Shown here: in pieces, positions 25,331-34,756 of the stretch
Position numbering within the stretch: position 1 is the first letter of the stretch
How the letters are laid out: the number at the start of each line of letters is the position of its first letter
Origin: Marsupella aquatica
Taxonomy: Eukaryota; Marchantiophyta
NCBI GenBank assembly: GCA_973895155.1
Contig: OZ316894.1
Location: 7,378,001-7,442,000, forward strand
Direction: 5' to 3'
Length of the DNA: 64,000 nucleotides
Translations under genes and position numbers: made by a program
Notes under the pieces: generated by a model
Databases searched by the model: none
Seen by the model: only the letters and a program-made list of their open reading frames with translations
Told to the model about the DNA's origin: nothing

Positions 25331-26104
25331 TGTTTGCAACCGTTTCCTATCTCAAGCAGCCATACACCCTGCGTGTCCCTTGAGGACCTTTCCCACCTCT
25401 TTGCTTATCCTCAGGACAGCGTTGGGGGCGTCCATTGAGGATCCACCACCGGTGTCGTGACGGTGCAAGGGCGCCGTTCCTTTTAGGAAGGGCGGACGTG
25501 GAGGTAGGAGGTGTGAGTGGGCAGGGCGGGCGCTGATCTCCAAGTTTAGGATTAGGATCAGGACCAGGAGCGACCCTGACACTTAGCTTAGTGGGATTGC
25601 GGTTCCACTGGTAGGAGCAACACTTGTGCTCCTGCCTTGCTGTACATAGGTAGATCCGGCAGGTAGATTACTGTTAGGTAGATTAGGCTTACGCTGCAAA
25701 GAATTAGGCGGATCCACTACCAGGATAAGTACCTGGGCAGCGGGGAGCTCAAGGCCTCTTCTTTAGCAAGTTTTTAGTTTGCACCAGCCGGGCTGGGATC
25801 GAGTAGTAAGAGAAGCTCTCGGTTAGTCATACCGTGACCTTGTGTATATTCATGTTTCCTCATGCCTAAGAGCTGAATAGAGTTGGCCTCACGGATTAGT
25901 TCGCAGAGCTTGTGTATGAGATGTACTGTTTGTATGGCAAGTGCATGGTATGACTCAGTCAGAAGGAGTCATTTTGCTATTTGTGTGTCGCATTAACTTG
26001 TGTGAAGAGTGCCCACATCAACCAACAAAGGAAGGAAAGTAAGCAGGGGAGTGAGAGTTGGATGTGTCGAGCTAAGAGAGGTCTTAGCGGCTTAACCAAG
26101 CCTA

Positions 26105-26140
26105 TTGGGGATCATTCCGGCGGCGGAATCCAAACATACC
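26105..26140 (+). repeat. Conserved 3' hairpin of the TGTGATGCC family (element 1)
   Basis: ATTCCGGCGGCGGAATCC with the flanking aaacatac lies about 260 bases before the 3' end. The same place in element 2 (58,895) and element 3 (36,730) holds close variants, and element 4 has it in reverse (59,294-59,310). The core TTCCG/CGGAA forms a small stem. Confidence 0.6.
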
Positions 26141-27806
26141 TAACCAGAAGGAGAGGAAGACAAGGGAAGGCCTAGATTAGGCCGACTACGTATCTCATGA
26201 CCCGATGAAGGATCTATCCAGTATATGTGTGTAAAAGGCTAATAGTAATAGTAGAAGGAGGTTAGCAGTGTCCCATGCCGCTAAGCCGCGGAAACGGCCT
26301 CGCCAAGCGTGAAACTTGCGGGAATCGGCTTGCGCTGGGGGGTTTCTTGGGTTTAGGGAGCCATGGAACGTACCACAGGTCTGCTCCCTCCAGTGCTTTA
26401 CCTCCAGCTTGATAACACAGCTCGGGAAAACAAGAATAAATATCTTATGGCATATTTGAATATGTTGGTGGAGATAGGTGTTTTCTAGAAAATAAAGGTT
26501 GGTTTCCTATTGGTGGGGCACACCCATGATCAAATTGATCAAATGTTTAGCAAGTTTTCTTCAAAAATTGAACAAGCGGAAAGCTTTCCGGTTGGACACT
26601 CTTTCAGGAATCATAGAGGAATCCTACAATCCTACGGCAAAGATATTTTTCGTCGACGAGGTTGCCGATTTCAAGAAATTTGTGTCAGACAAGGATCAAA
26701 CAAATGACAAGGATATGGATGGTCAGGTTCTACGTACTCTCCACGGCATAAGTGCTCAAAAACAATTTTGGATTACTAGAGTACTCGAAGATGGAAGTGC
26801 TCAATCTGTATTCCATGCCAAACATCTTTCAACGACAACCGATTGGGGGGAGACGGTGGATTTTGTTCGGTACATTCCATCATCTGGAATGTGGGTCGCA
26901 CCACAAATGGCATTGAAGTCGGCCACAGGAGCGACAGGAGACAATGAAGAGCAAGAGAATGATGCTGAGGAACAAGATGAGCGGGCGGCTCAAAGTTATT
27001 TGTCAACTCTTCAAAAATATCGAAGAGTAAATTGAAGATGAATTCAATTACTTTGACGACGCAGATCGTCTATGGTGGGGTCGTTTTTTTGACAAACAAA
27101 AAGAAGTGATTCAGCACCACCTGAAACCTGCACAATGGAGTTTTGATTGGAGTTGGCCCAAGGTAAACGTACAGAGAGAACTTCCGAGTAATCCTACGGA
27201 AGCAGCAATGGAACCTAGTTTGGTTGATAAAGTAGCGGGTGTGAGGCCAGTCATGTATTCCGGAAGTCGAAGAAAAGTCACGGAAATTGGAGACTTCAAG
27301 GATCTAGAGGTGAATACTAAATTTGCAATGATATGTGTAGCAGCCCATCAGGATCCCAAGGGAAGACCATTATGGATGGCAAAAGTGACTGAGATTCTCA
27401 CAAGAATTAACGACATCCCGGAGCGGATTAAAATCACTTGGTATGCAATGGATTCGGAGGAAGAGTCTGCAATTGAAGGCAGATATTATCCGGAGAAAGA
27501 GGCTTCGTCTAGCAAAGTACTGGAGGATGAATTGTCCCTAGCAGAAACTGCCGTTTATGCGTATAACTTTGTGTTATTGGCAAATAGTACTCTCCCTATA
27601 CAAACAAGACGAATCATTCAAAATGCAATGGAGACTGTAGTCGTTGATAGTCGAAGCTAGTTGCAGGTTTAAGTTATAATGGTTATCATTCCCATGAATA
27701 TGTACAGTGGTTATCGTTCTGGGACTATGTACTCCGCAGCTATAATGATATCTTTTTTTTGAAATAATTGCAATGACAAACCAGTTAGAGAATAAAATGC
27801 TAAGTC

Positions 27807-27946
27807 CGATAAGATTATCGACAACTCCATTCCCCCAGCTAGAACACCGCGACAGTCCGATATATGCAAAGTCCGATAAATTTATCGCATTAATAAATGT
27901 GACAAAGGTTCTTCCTCATGGAATACAGAATCCGATAAATTTATCG
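27807..27946. repeat. Palindrome trio between convergent genes of element A
   Basis: Three copies lie at 27,807-27,820 (CGATAAGATTATCG), 27,874-27,887 and 27,933-27,946 (both CGATAAATTTATCG). They fill the gap between the transposase stop (27,660) and the stop of the minus-strand methyltransferase gene (27,991). Confidence 0.85.
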
Positions 27947-27990
27947 ACAACTCCATTGGTGATTGACATTATCCTAACAAGCACACGCAA

Positions 27991-30953
27991 CTAATCAAAT
28001 AACATGTCGTTGAGATCATCCTCATTTGGTGTTCTGGGAGGCTCTTCCTCAGTTTCTTCTTGTTCCTCTTCGGTCTCCTTCACGACCTCAACTACGTAAG
28101 TCGATGTCCCGAGAACACCCAATTGGCCTGCAATTGGTGGTTGAATCTCATGACCTTCAACGCCGTGCCCTTCAATCTGGGATTCTTCATATAAATTCCA
28201 GTTTGACTCCAAAATCATGATCCGGGATTTTACAAAATCAATCTGCGCAAAACTCTTATCAACAGCACAACCCTGGCGAGAATTGAGGAGCGTAGCAGCT
28301 AATGTCGATCCGGTTCCACAACAAAGATCAATAACCCAATCCTCTTTCTCAGAGAAATGGGAAACAAACCAAGCCCCCAAACCAACAGGCTTCTGATATG
28401 GGTTCACAACAAATCCCAACGGATCAACGGACTTATTGGTTACACATGGAACCTTGATGATATTGACGCGAGACTCATCCGGTTGGAAATTGTACATGTT
28501 CATGTTCCGAATGCCTTCCTCGGTATAGAAACCTATCGACCAGTTCTCAAAACCCCACGCCAATCGAGCTCCAGCGGGACGCTCATGAATGTTAGTCTTC
28601 TCCCAGATTCCAGCCTCGACCCCACAGTTGCATACACTCTCCAGTGCAGACATCACCATATGCGTTTGTTGTAGTGAATGGATCACAACAAACCTCCACT
28701 GCTTAGCGGTCGTCATCTTTGAGAAACTTGTCAACATGTCTAAAATGTCCTTTTCTGTGAAGGCCACTTCATCAAACTCCAAACCAGGAGCATTAAAACC
28801 ATACGGAATATCCGCAACCGCAAGGGTGTAAGCCCTTGGCTGCACAAAAGAATCCAAAATTCGAACATCACCAACATGGAGATAGTAGGGAAAAAAATCC
28901 CCGTCTGCATTTTTCCATGTTTGTTCAAACGCTTATGCTGTGCCCTCGCCTAAGGACCTCAACTGATTGTACTTATCGATTGCAGCAACCACAAAATTCT
29001 TAAACACATAAGGGATTTTAGCTGAGGGAACAATAACCTCCCTCGCAGAATTATAAGTGACAGCCGGAACCACTTTCCTTTTCCTTTTTGAATTAATCTT
29101 CAACTGTAAAAATGTCAGACACATCTACAGTTAGAATAGCGTGAGATGAATGCTAAAGCCGATAAAAATCTTGCGATGGAGCACGCTAGCCAATAGATGG
29201 AATCGCTTAGAAACCAACAAAGGAATGCTAAAGCTGATAAAAATCTCGTGATGGAGCACGCTAGCTGATAGATGCAATCGCTTAGAAACCAACAAAGGAA
29301 TGCTAAAGCCGATAAAAATCTCGTGATAGAGCATGCTGTGAGAGGAATGCTTACCGCGTCACTCAATTTCTCCGCCCATATGCCAAGGACCGAGACATCT
29401 GTTTCGTTGGGAAACATTTCTCTGCATGTTGCCCAATCTGGCTGACCAGATATATGCAAAAATAGTTTCTTCACCTTGGCAAGCTTTTTCAACTTCTCAC
29501 CTTCCTTGTGCATTTGATCCAAAGTGATCACCTTCCCGATAACCTTGTTCAAGAGACGCTTGACATGCTCCTTATTTGACAGTCCTTGGAGACCTCGAAA
29601 TGAATTTAAGTTGAGGTCACCAGCAAGTTTATTCATTTTAATCTCCCTTACCGTCAAAGGTTTTACCTTTCCCTTTGCGTTCGTCGTTGCCACAATTTTT
29701 TTGGGTTGTCCTAAGACAATACCTTTCTCCCACATCTGGAAAATCTGCTCCTGAAGATCCCAAATTTCACCTGTTCGGAAAGCAATTTGGAAAGCCGGAT
29801 CATGTTTGGCCATGGAGTCACAAACTCCTGGCGTGTACTCCATCATGCATTCTTGACAACATGCTTCGCGGACATCTTTAGTCGAGCCCACACCCATTTC
29901 AAGGAAAATATTGTGACAAGCATGAACTTGGTCAATTTTAGTCATGTTCTTCCGATACTCCTGGTCATAGTTATGCTGGAAGCCTAACTTTCGGACCTCG
30001 GATCTCGTAAGCCCAGCATAAACCCAAGCTTCCAGCTCACCATATATTTGCTTCTCGTACATTTTAAACAACTCAGACTTTGCCCGAGCACCATGATTCC
30101 CTCCAATAATTCTATACTTCCATACCCTTGACTTCAGGATGTCCCAATCTGCGGTTGTGGGACAATCCTTCGGATCCACACACAGCACGAACGGGGCACT
30201 GAAGTTGGTGGGGTTTTTCATGAGAAGTATCTTGATATTTTCCACATGCAATCTATCCACTGGTCTAATCAAAGTTGACAAATCCCCCTCCTCATCAAAT
30301 ATGAGATTGTCGACATGCAGAAGCACAATTATCCTTTGCACCCTTCGTTGCATCAGAAGACTGAGCTCTGCCTTGATCGCGTCCGTCTCATACATCGAAA
30401 GAGCTGTCTCCTCCTCCTGATCAGCCTACAAAAGTGTTGCAAATTCAATTAAGGAAAGAAACTGCGAGATTTTTATCGGAGTTCGCATTTGTTCAACATA
30501 ACTCCACAATCCGCAATTCAGGAAATAAACAACGAGATTTTTATCGGATTTCGTATTTGTTAAACAGTACAACGACGTAGTACTTACCAATGGCGCCGCA
30601 GGAACCACGATTGGAACTGATGGAATTGACGGAGCTCCATCTACTTCTGCAGCCACCGTCTCAGTCCAGCCAGTCCTCTTCCTCTTTGTGCTAAGTCCAG
30701 AACTAGATGGCCCGGATCCCTCGGATCCTTTACTTTCGCTTGGTTTAACGGATGGTCCTCGACGGTTGCCCCGGCCTCTCCCACTACCGCCAGTTTCCTG
30801 GCTCTTCTTCCCACCGTCAGAGGTTCCCGCGGCATCTCCCCTACCGCTACCTCTCCCTTTCCCTCTTCCACTTCCCGAAACCCGACCAGAAGTTGTAGGT
30901 TCGTCCACGTCAATATGTGTAGAGGATTGCAATGGTTCTTTCCGCCCCGACAT
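27991..30953 (-). CDS. ParB-like / DNA methyltransferase fusion protein of element A
   Basis: A three-exon gene model: 30,953-30,588, 30,425-29,355 and 29,103-27,991. Splice sites are canonical (GTAAGT/TGTAG and GTAAGC/TACAG), phase is kept throughout and the product is 849 residues. The Gly/Arg-rich N-terminus (exon 1) includes a KRKR patch. Exon 2 has a ParB-like core: strand-forming LHVENIKILL, then RIIGGNHGARAKSEL (about 30,078-30,122). Exon 3 starts with a KRKRK patch and holds a permuted (beta-class) methyltransferase: motif IV VADIPYGF (about 28,798-28,820), then KPVGL and motif I VIDLCCGTGSTLAATL (about 28,280-28,340). Predicted activity is N6-adenine or N4-cytosine methylation of DNA. 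One in-frame TAA at 28,933-28,935 interrupts the linker before motif IV, so this copy may be inactive unless that base is an error. Confidence 0.75.
29104..29354 (-). repeat. Intron with three 75-90 bp tandem repeats
   Basis: The second intron of the ParB-methyltransferase gene consists largely of three tandem copies (about 29,150-29,335) of a unit with aatgctaaagccgataaaaa, cgatggagcacgctagc and gaaaccaacaaagg. Each carries a degenerate form of the element palindrome (CGATAAAAATCTCG). Confidence 0.75.
30426..30587 (-). repeat. First intron of the fusion gene, duplicated half-palindromes
   Basis: The intron contains two copies of a unit of about 69 bases with gagatttttatcgga and tcgcatttgtt/tcgtatttgtt. 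The TTTATCGG half of the element palindrome is kept while the other half is changed. Confidence 0.65.
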
Positions 30954-30976
30954 TTTATTAGAACCACCGCTGCCAC

Positions 30977-31549
30977 TTAACCTGGTTTCTTGAAAACAAT
31001 TTTGCGGACAGGTTTGAACTCTTCACAAACAAGTCTCTTGTACTCTGCGTTCACCCTTGGAAGCATGATGGCATCACAATCTTGCACATACTGGCTGATC
31101 CAAGCCGAACCCATAACATTCATCTCTCTTGCTGCCCAAACTTCGGCAACAAGGGGATCTTCTGGATAACTGTCCATCGATTTCTCATCAAAGTTATCGA
31201 GAGTAACAATGAGAGATGTGAAACCCTTGCGCCCACACATTGTCAAGAAACTAAGGCCCTCTATCAACACTTTTCCCTCCCCATGGCCAACCATGAACTC
31301 GACGAGGGCAACAACAAAGACAGGGCCATACGAAATATTAACCTTCATCGATTTTTGCAACTGGACCCAAAGGATTGGGGTAGCACAATCTTCGAAACCC
31401 GTGGACTGTAATCTGGCGTCACGGAAGTACCATGACTTCTTGATACACTTGACCTCTTCACAAATGTCTTCACTCGTCCAAATTGCATTGGTGAGGCTTG
31501 TCATGAGACTTTCTGCCTCAGCAGATCCACTCTTTCCACTAGCAGCCAT
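30977..31549 (-). CDS. Unknown 190-residue protein of element A
   Basis: An open frame on the minus strand starting at an ATG whose context (gccATGGct) is good, immediately after a TTTGCAG acceptor-like site at about 31,557. It reads MAASGKSGSAEAESL... and ends in a basic VRKIVFKKPG tail. It has mixed helix and strand composition and one hydrophobic stretch (YGPVFVVALVEFMVG). No family is recognised. It lies head-to-tail upstream of the ParB-methyltransferase gene by 24 bases, so the two may be co-expressed or the frames may be spliced together. Two element palindromes lie upstream of it (31,588-31,672). An upstream non-coding exon is likely. Confidence 0.55.
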   Translation of the reverse strand: MAASGKSGSAEAESLMTSLTNAIWTSEDICEEVKCIKKSWYFRDARLQSTGFEDCATPILWVQLQKSMKVNISYGPVFVVALVEFMVGHGEGKVLIEGLSFLTMCGRKGFTSLIVTLDNFDEKSMDSYPEDPLVAEVWAAREMNVMGSAWISQYVQDCDAIMLPRVNAEYKRLVCEEFKPVRKIVFKKPG

Positions 31550-31587
31550 GGCAAAGTCTGCAAATAAACAAATTCCAATGCAAAGAG

Positions 31588-31672
31588 CGATAAAATTATC
31601 GCCGCCAATCTCACAGCACATGTGGACACGACATCTCATCACACAAGGACAAAGAGACCGATAAAATTATCG
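31588..31672. repeat. Palindrome pair upstream of the 190-residue gene
   Basis: CGATAAAATTATCG occurs at 31,588-31,601 and 31,659-31,672, in the gap between two minus-strand genes of element A. Both share a central variant (AAAATT in place of AAATTT). Confidence 0.8.
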
Positions 31673-31769
31673 CAAAAGTGAGCCTTCTTTAAATTGACGG
31701 CCGAGTGTACAGGTCGAAGAATCAACTACAGAACCCTAAGTCCAAAACCTTAACCCCTAAACCTAAACC

Positions 31770-33344
31770 CTAATCATAGTTGAACCTCGCCAGAGTGAAG
31801 CGTTCGATCCGCTTCTTGGGCCATTGGGGAATATGAGTGACGCGATGATCATAAGCCCACAGCCAATGGAAATCAACTTCACCAGTCTCAGGATTCACTA
31901 CTGCTACTGAATATTGGCGTGATGGAATGTCACAACAAGCATTTGTGCAGCATGGACAGATCTCACCATTGGCAAGGACGTTCGTCCACAGGCAACTTAC
32001 ATAGATCAAGTTAAAGAGCGCACAGACCGGCTGGGGGGGAGTTGACGAATCTTGTATGAATATAGTTTCCCACCAGTGTCAATAAAAAACTCGGTGGCAA
32101 GAGGATTGTCCAGCTCGTCAATCACATCTTGAATCTCATCGAATGCTCTACGTCTGTTGTCGGCATAGAATTTTGGCTCATAAGCAGGATTGCCCTTCAC
32201 AACATGACAGCAGTGGAGTATAAAATGTCTTATTGCACCGGTTTTCAGAAAGAGTAGGATAACTCTTCTAGAAAATCCAACATATCTATCCCACCGAATA
32301 TAAATTTCTCCCCCTACCTGATCTACGTAGAAGTGAAATGCGTTATGGTAAAACGGTTTTACTACCAGCCTGCATATCTTTAAAATTAGTGACTCATCCA
32401 GCCTCCTTAGCTGGTCCAGCATGGCTCCATTCCCCCATTCTGGAGGATCCGGGTAGGGTACAAAAATGCGTCGCTCGAGCATGGCCTGATCACCGAATAG
32501 AAATCAGGAATAATTTTTGGAGAACATACTAATTACAATTCTACAAGTTTTATCCAACTTTACAGTACCTTGTATAACGGGCTGTGAAGCCAATGCACTT
32601 GTCAGCTAATCGTCCGAAGAGGCGCAAACAAATACACTCTGGACCACACAACCCGAAGTCAGGGGAGGCAGAGTCAATTACATTCAAAGTGTTTCTTTAC
32701 AAGCTCTTCTCGAGAAAACCTTAGAGCACCCAAAATTGACTAGAGGAATGAGGAGTGCGATAAATTTATCGGATGTTCGCAGCAATGCCTCATCCACTCA
32801 GACTCGTCCATGCCATGCAAGAATTGTCCGCTTCCCGCTTTCTCCAAGATTTATCCAAACTCTACAAAACTGATCTAACTGCTCATACGAAAAGCACCCA
32901 AGCATATCTATGGGAGGGAGGAAATGAGTTTCCTCTCGGAAGACCAGAGCAATATGTATGTTTGAGAGAAGGTCGGCATTAGGAATGCTTGCGAGCATTT
33001 TGTTTGTCATTGATCTCACGGACTGCATATTTCAATAGCGCCCAAAATCGTGTACCAACAACAAGATGGTTCCATTTCTTCGAGGTGGCTCCAAGACAAA
33101 TGATTGTTCTCATTCGAGTCAGTCATTCTTCTGGTAGAAGTTTTCGGTCAAGGCCAAGGTGTTCATCTTGTGTGCAAGACAAGGCTAGGAGGGGCCAAAT
33201 GTGAGATTCAACGAGTTCATCGGGAAGTCCATTCAACAAACTTCCGCATTCCACACCGGGCACTTTTCCTCGAATATATTTCCTACGCTCGTGGGCTAAA
33301 ACGGATCCCATCTTTGCAACGATTAGATTCTCCGATGCAGCCAT
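31770..33344 (-). pseudogene. F-box-like protein gene of element A
   Basis: Starting from Met at 33,344 the frame contains NGLPDELVESHIWPLLALSC, an F-box-like start. After a frame change or short intron near 33,135 it continues RTIICLGATSKKWNHLVVG and FWALLKYAVREI, the second half of an F-box pattern (about 32,990-33,115). Further minus-strand frames at 32,482-32,006 (starting MLERRIFVPYPDPPEWG) and 32,030-31,770 (with CPCCTNACCD) are joined by a one-base slip in a C7 run at about 32,030. F-box proteins normally recruit substrates to SCF ubiquitin ligases; no substrate domain is recognised. Exon joins are uncertain and it is possibly two genes. Confidence 0.45.
32758..32771. repeat. Element A palindrome, internal copy
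   Basis: CGATAAATTTATCG occurs between minus-strand coding blocks of the F-box-like gene, probably in an intron. Confidence 0.8.
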
Positions 33345-33538
33345 GAAGCAGAGCTACCAAAACCACCAATAAAAATACCTTCAATCACCAGGTGTAACTG
33401 AACACATCCACAGTACCAACCCTGCACGATAGTTTAATGATTAGGACTCATGACGTATTATATTCGCTGCGCAAGGGTAGGACTTGTTTATTTAAATATG
33501 TCCTTCCAAGATGCGCCTCAATGAAAAGGTCGAAATAC

Positions 33539-33868
33539 TCATCGTGAAAGGTTCACCCAAGGGTCTTCGTTCCAAATCTTACAACAGAAGTGAGCCTGTT
33601 TGTGGTACTTGTTGTCAAGACGACGACAACAATAGTTACAAGAAAACTCCAAAGAATGTAAACACGCCGTTAACATCAACCTCGAACGAATTGGAACTCC
33701 TGCATCATTCATTCCACAGAATTCAATGCGAAGAAGATTCTGCATATCTCCAGGATCAGTACCACCCATCCACAATGCTTCTATACCGATGGGGAGAACT
33801 TTGAGTCGCATGAGTCTCTTGTACAACCGGCGTGCACATTTGACACGATTTTCAAGGAAGACAGCCAT
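33539..33868 (-). CDS. Cysteine-rich unknown protein of element A
   Basis: A 109-residue frame with a basic N-terminal helix (ENRVKCARRLYKRLMRLK) and a Cys/His cluster (SCNYCCRRLDNKYHKQAHFCC) that could bind zinc. It is not recognised. It is the coding block nearest the right end on the minus strand, downstream of the right TATA box, and may be the first exon of a longer gene with the F-box-like blocks. Confidence 0.35.
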   Translation of the reverse strand: MAVFLENRVKCARRLYKRLMRLKVLPIGIEALWMGGTDPGDMQNLLRIEFCGMNDAGVPIRSRLMLTACLHSLEFSCNYCCRRLDNKYHKQAHFCCKIWNEDPWVNLSR

Positions 33869-34002
33869 TTGTCACAATACCTGTTGTCCACGGAGTGCAA
33901 TCGACCTTCCGTTGTGCCTCCTAAACCCGGCAACACTGCGACATCAGAGATGAAGATGAGTCTCCAAAAAAAACAAAGGAAAATGATTCTCACAGGAGGA
34001 TG

Positions 34003-34334
34003 CGATAAGTTTATCGCACTCTGCATTCGAATTGAAAATATGACTTCCTCAGACACCTAACCCCTGAATTCAATCTTTCACAAAAATGACAACTCCGATA
34101 AATTTATCGGATTCTCAATTACTCCTCTTTCCATGAAAGGAATGAAGACTCCGATAAATTTATCGGAATGAAGGCAACACCTCTCTAAACACTGGATCAA
34201 ATGATTGCAACAGAGGAATGCAGAATGCGATAAATTTATCGCAGTTCGCTCGGATTTGGACATTTTACACTAAATGACTAGTTAGTCTTACATGGAGAAC
34301 TTGAACAGGAATGGCTGTTCCGATAAATTTATCG
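34003..34334. repeat. Right subterminal palindrome cluster of element A
   Basis: Five copies lie at 34,003-34,016 (AAGTTT centre), 34,096-34,109, 34,152-34,165, 34,228-34,241 and 34,321-34,334. Spacings are 56 to 93 bases. They are inboard of the TATA box facing left and mirror the cluster near the left end. Confidence 0.9.
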
Positions 34335-34460
34335 GGTTTTCGGTAGAAAGAGTCGAATCGCTTGGGAGGAATGTAAGACTTGATGGGAGTTTGGTATTCA
34401 CTCTCAGTCAGGAGATATTTGCTCTGGCGAAAGCAAATGTTTTATGGGCAGCCCGCTCCT

Positions 34461-34470
34461 CTTTATATAG
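34461..34470 (-). promoter_or_regulatory. TATA box for leftward transcription in element A
   Basis: On the minus strand it reads CTATATAAAG. It lies about 310 bases inside the right terminal repeat and would drive the minus-strand cargo genes from a start near 34,430. The first part of such a transcript would contain the right palindrome cluster. Confidence 0.5.
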
Positions 34471-34479
34471 GAGACACTC

Positions 34480-34515
34480 TAAACCATGGTTAATTTCCCC
34501 TTAACCATGGTTAAG
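34480..34515. repeat. Pair of TTAACCATGGTTAA-type palindromes
   Basis: aaaccatggttaa and ttaaccatggttaa lie 10 bases apart just outside the right TATA box of element A. The second is a perfect 14-bp palindrome. A position next to the promoter suggests protein-binding sites. Confidence 0.6.
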
Positions 34516-34756
34516 TTTCCCCTTTACCTAGGTTAGTGCGTGGTCATTCTTGGATTACGCGGTTCGGACCAAGTTACTCGCAGTTCGGACTTTTTCACTG
34601 ACAGAATGTAAAACCCGATGCACGTATCGCTCCCTGCATTCCCGCGGCGATGCAATGGAGGAAAGTGGCATTTCGGAGAGTTTTTTCCAGTTTTATCGGT
34701 CATTGCATTGCCTTAGAAAAAAAATGGGATCGGGCTAAACGAGAACTCCGGCACAC

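Larger units (their letters stand above)
21734..25417. mobile_element. Foreign segment within element 1
   Basis: Compared with element 2, homology ends after cggctgaagaaa (21,732) and resumes at cgttgggggcgtcc (25,419). In between lie 3.7 kb not found elsewhere in the window. It contains a basic-protein frame (22,353-23,234), a 23-base hairpin at 22,025-22,047 (ttttggtcc...ggaccaaaa), several ggtccga words, and from 23,240 to 25,330 gene-free DNA. About 450 bases of element 2 sequence are absent. Boundaries with clear duplications were not found, so it may be an insertion with deletion or a swapped module. Confidence 0.55.
18596..26377 (+). mobile_element. Element 1 (TGTGATGCC family), inserted in the element A transposase
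   Basis: It begins TGTGATGCCTAGCCAGGAATC and ends GGAACGTACCACA. The exact 5-bp duplication GGTCT flanks it (18,591-18,595 and 26,378-26,382). Removing it rejoins the transposase reading frame of element A between its first and second catalytic aspartates. No direct terminal repeats exist, and only the outermost bases (TGTG.T) are inverted. It encodes the family protein with a long coiled coil. Relative to element 2, the stretch 21,732-25,418 replaces about 450 bases. The last 950 bases are closely related in elements 1 and 2 and more loosely in element 3. No polymerase or integrase was seen. Confidence 0.9.
16281..27660 (+). pseudogene. DUF7869-like DDE transposase of element A, split by element 1
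   Basis: Exon 1 (16,281-17,957) encodes a long disordered, serine- and acid-rich N-terminus, then a Cys pair (CCDNYCLRNLG) and a GRSFCRSGFKKLF region. A 304-base intron (17,958-18,261) has clean GTAAGT and TTGTAG ends. Exon 2 holds a likely first catalytic Asp in SIDGMDQKKTELPHF (Asp at 18,381) and is cut at 18,595 by element 1. It resumes at 26,383 with QLDNTARENKNKY (Asp at 26,411) and VGHTHDQIDQMFSKFS, hallmarks of the DUF7869 family. Breaks: one base short in a T run at 17,693-17,699, TAG at 26,486-26,488, one extra base near 26,594, a frame change near 27,000, and TAA at 27,028-27,030. The role as transposase is inferred from the fold family and position. This copy cannot make an intact protein. 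Confidence 0.75.

Noticed and set aside
18596-26377. Ordinary LTR retrotransposon with two LTRs
   Set aside because: The start TGTGATGCCTAGCC is not repeated near 26.3 kb and the ACCACA end is not repeated near the start; no primer-binding site or pol motif was found.
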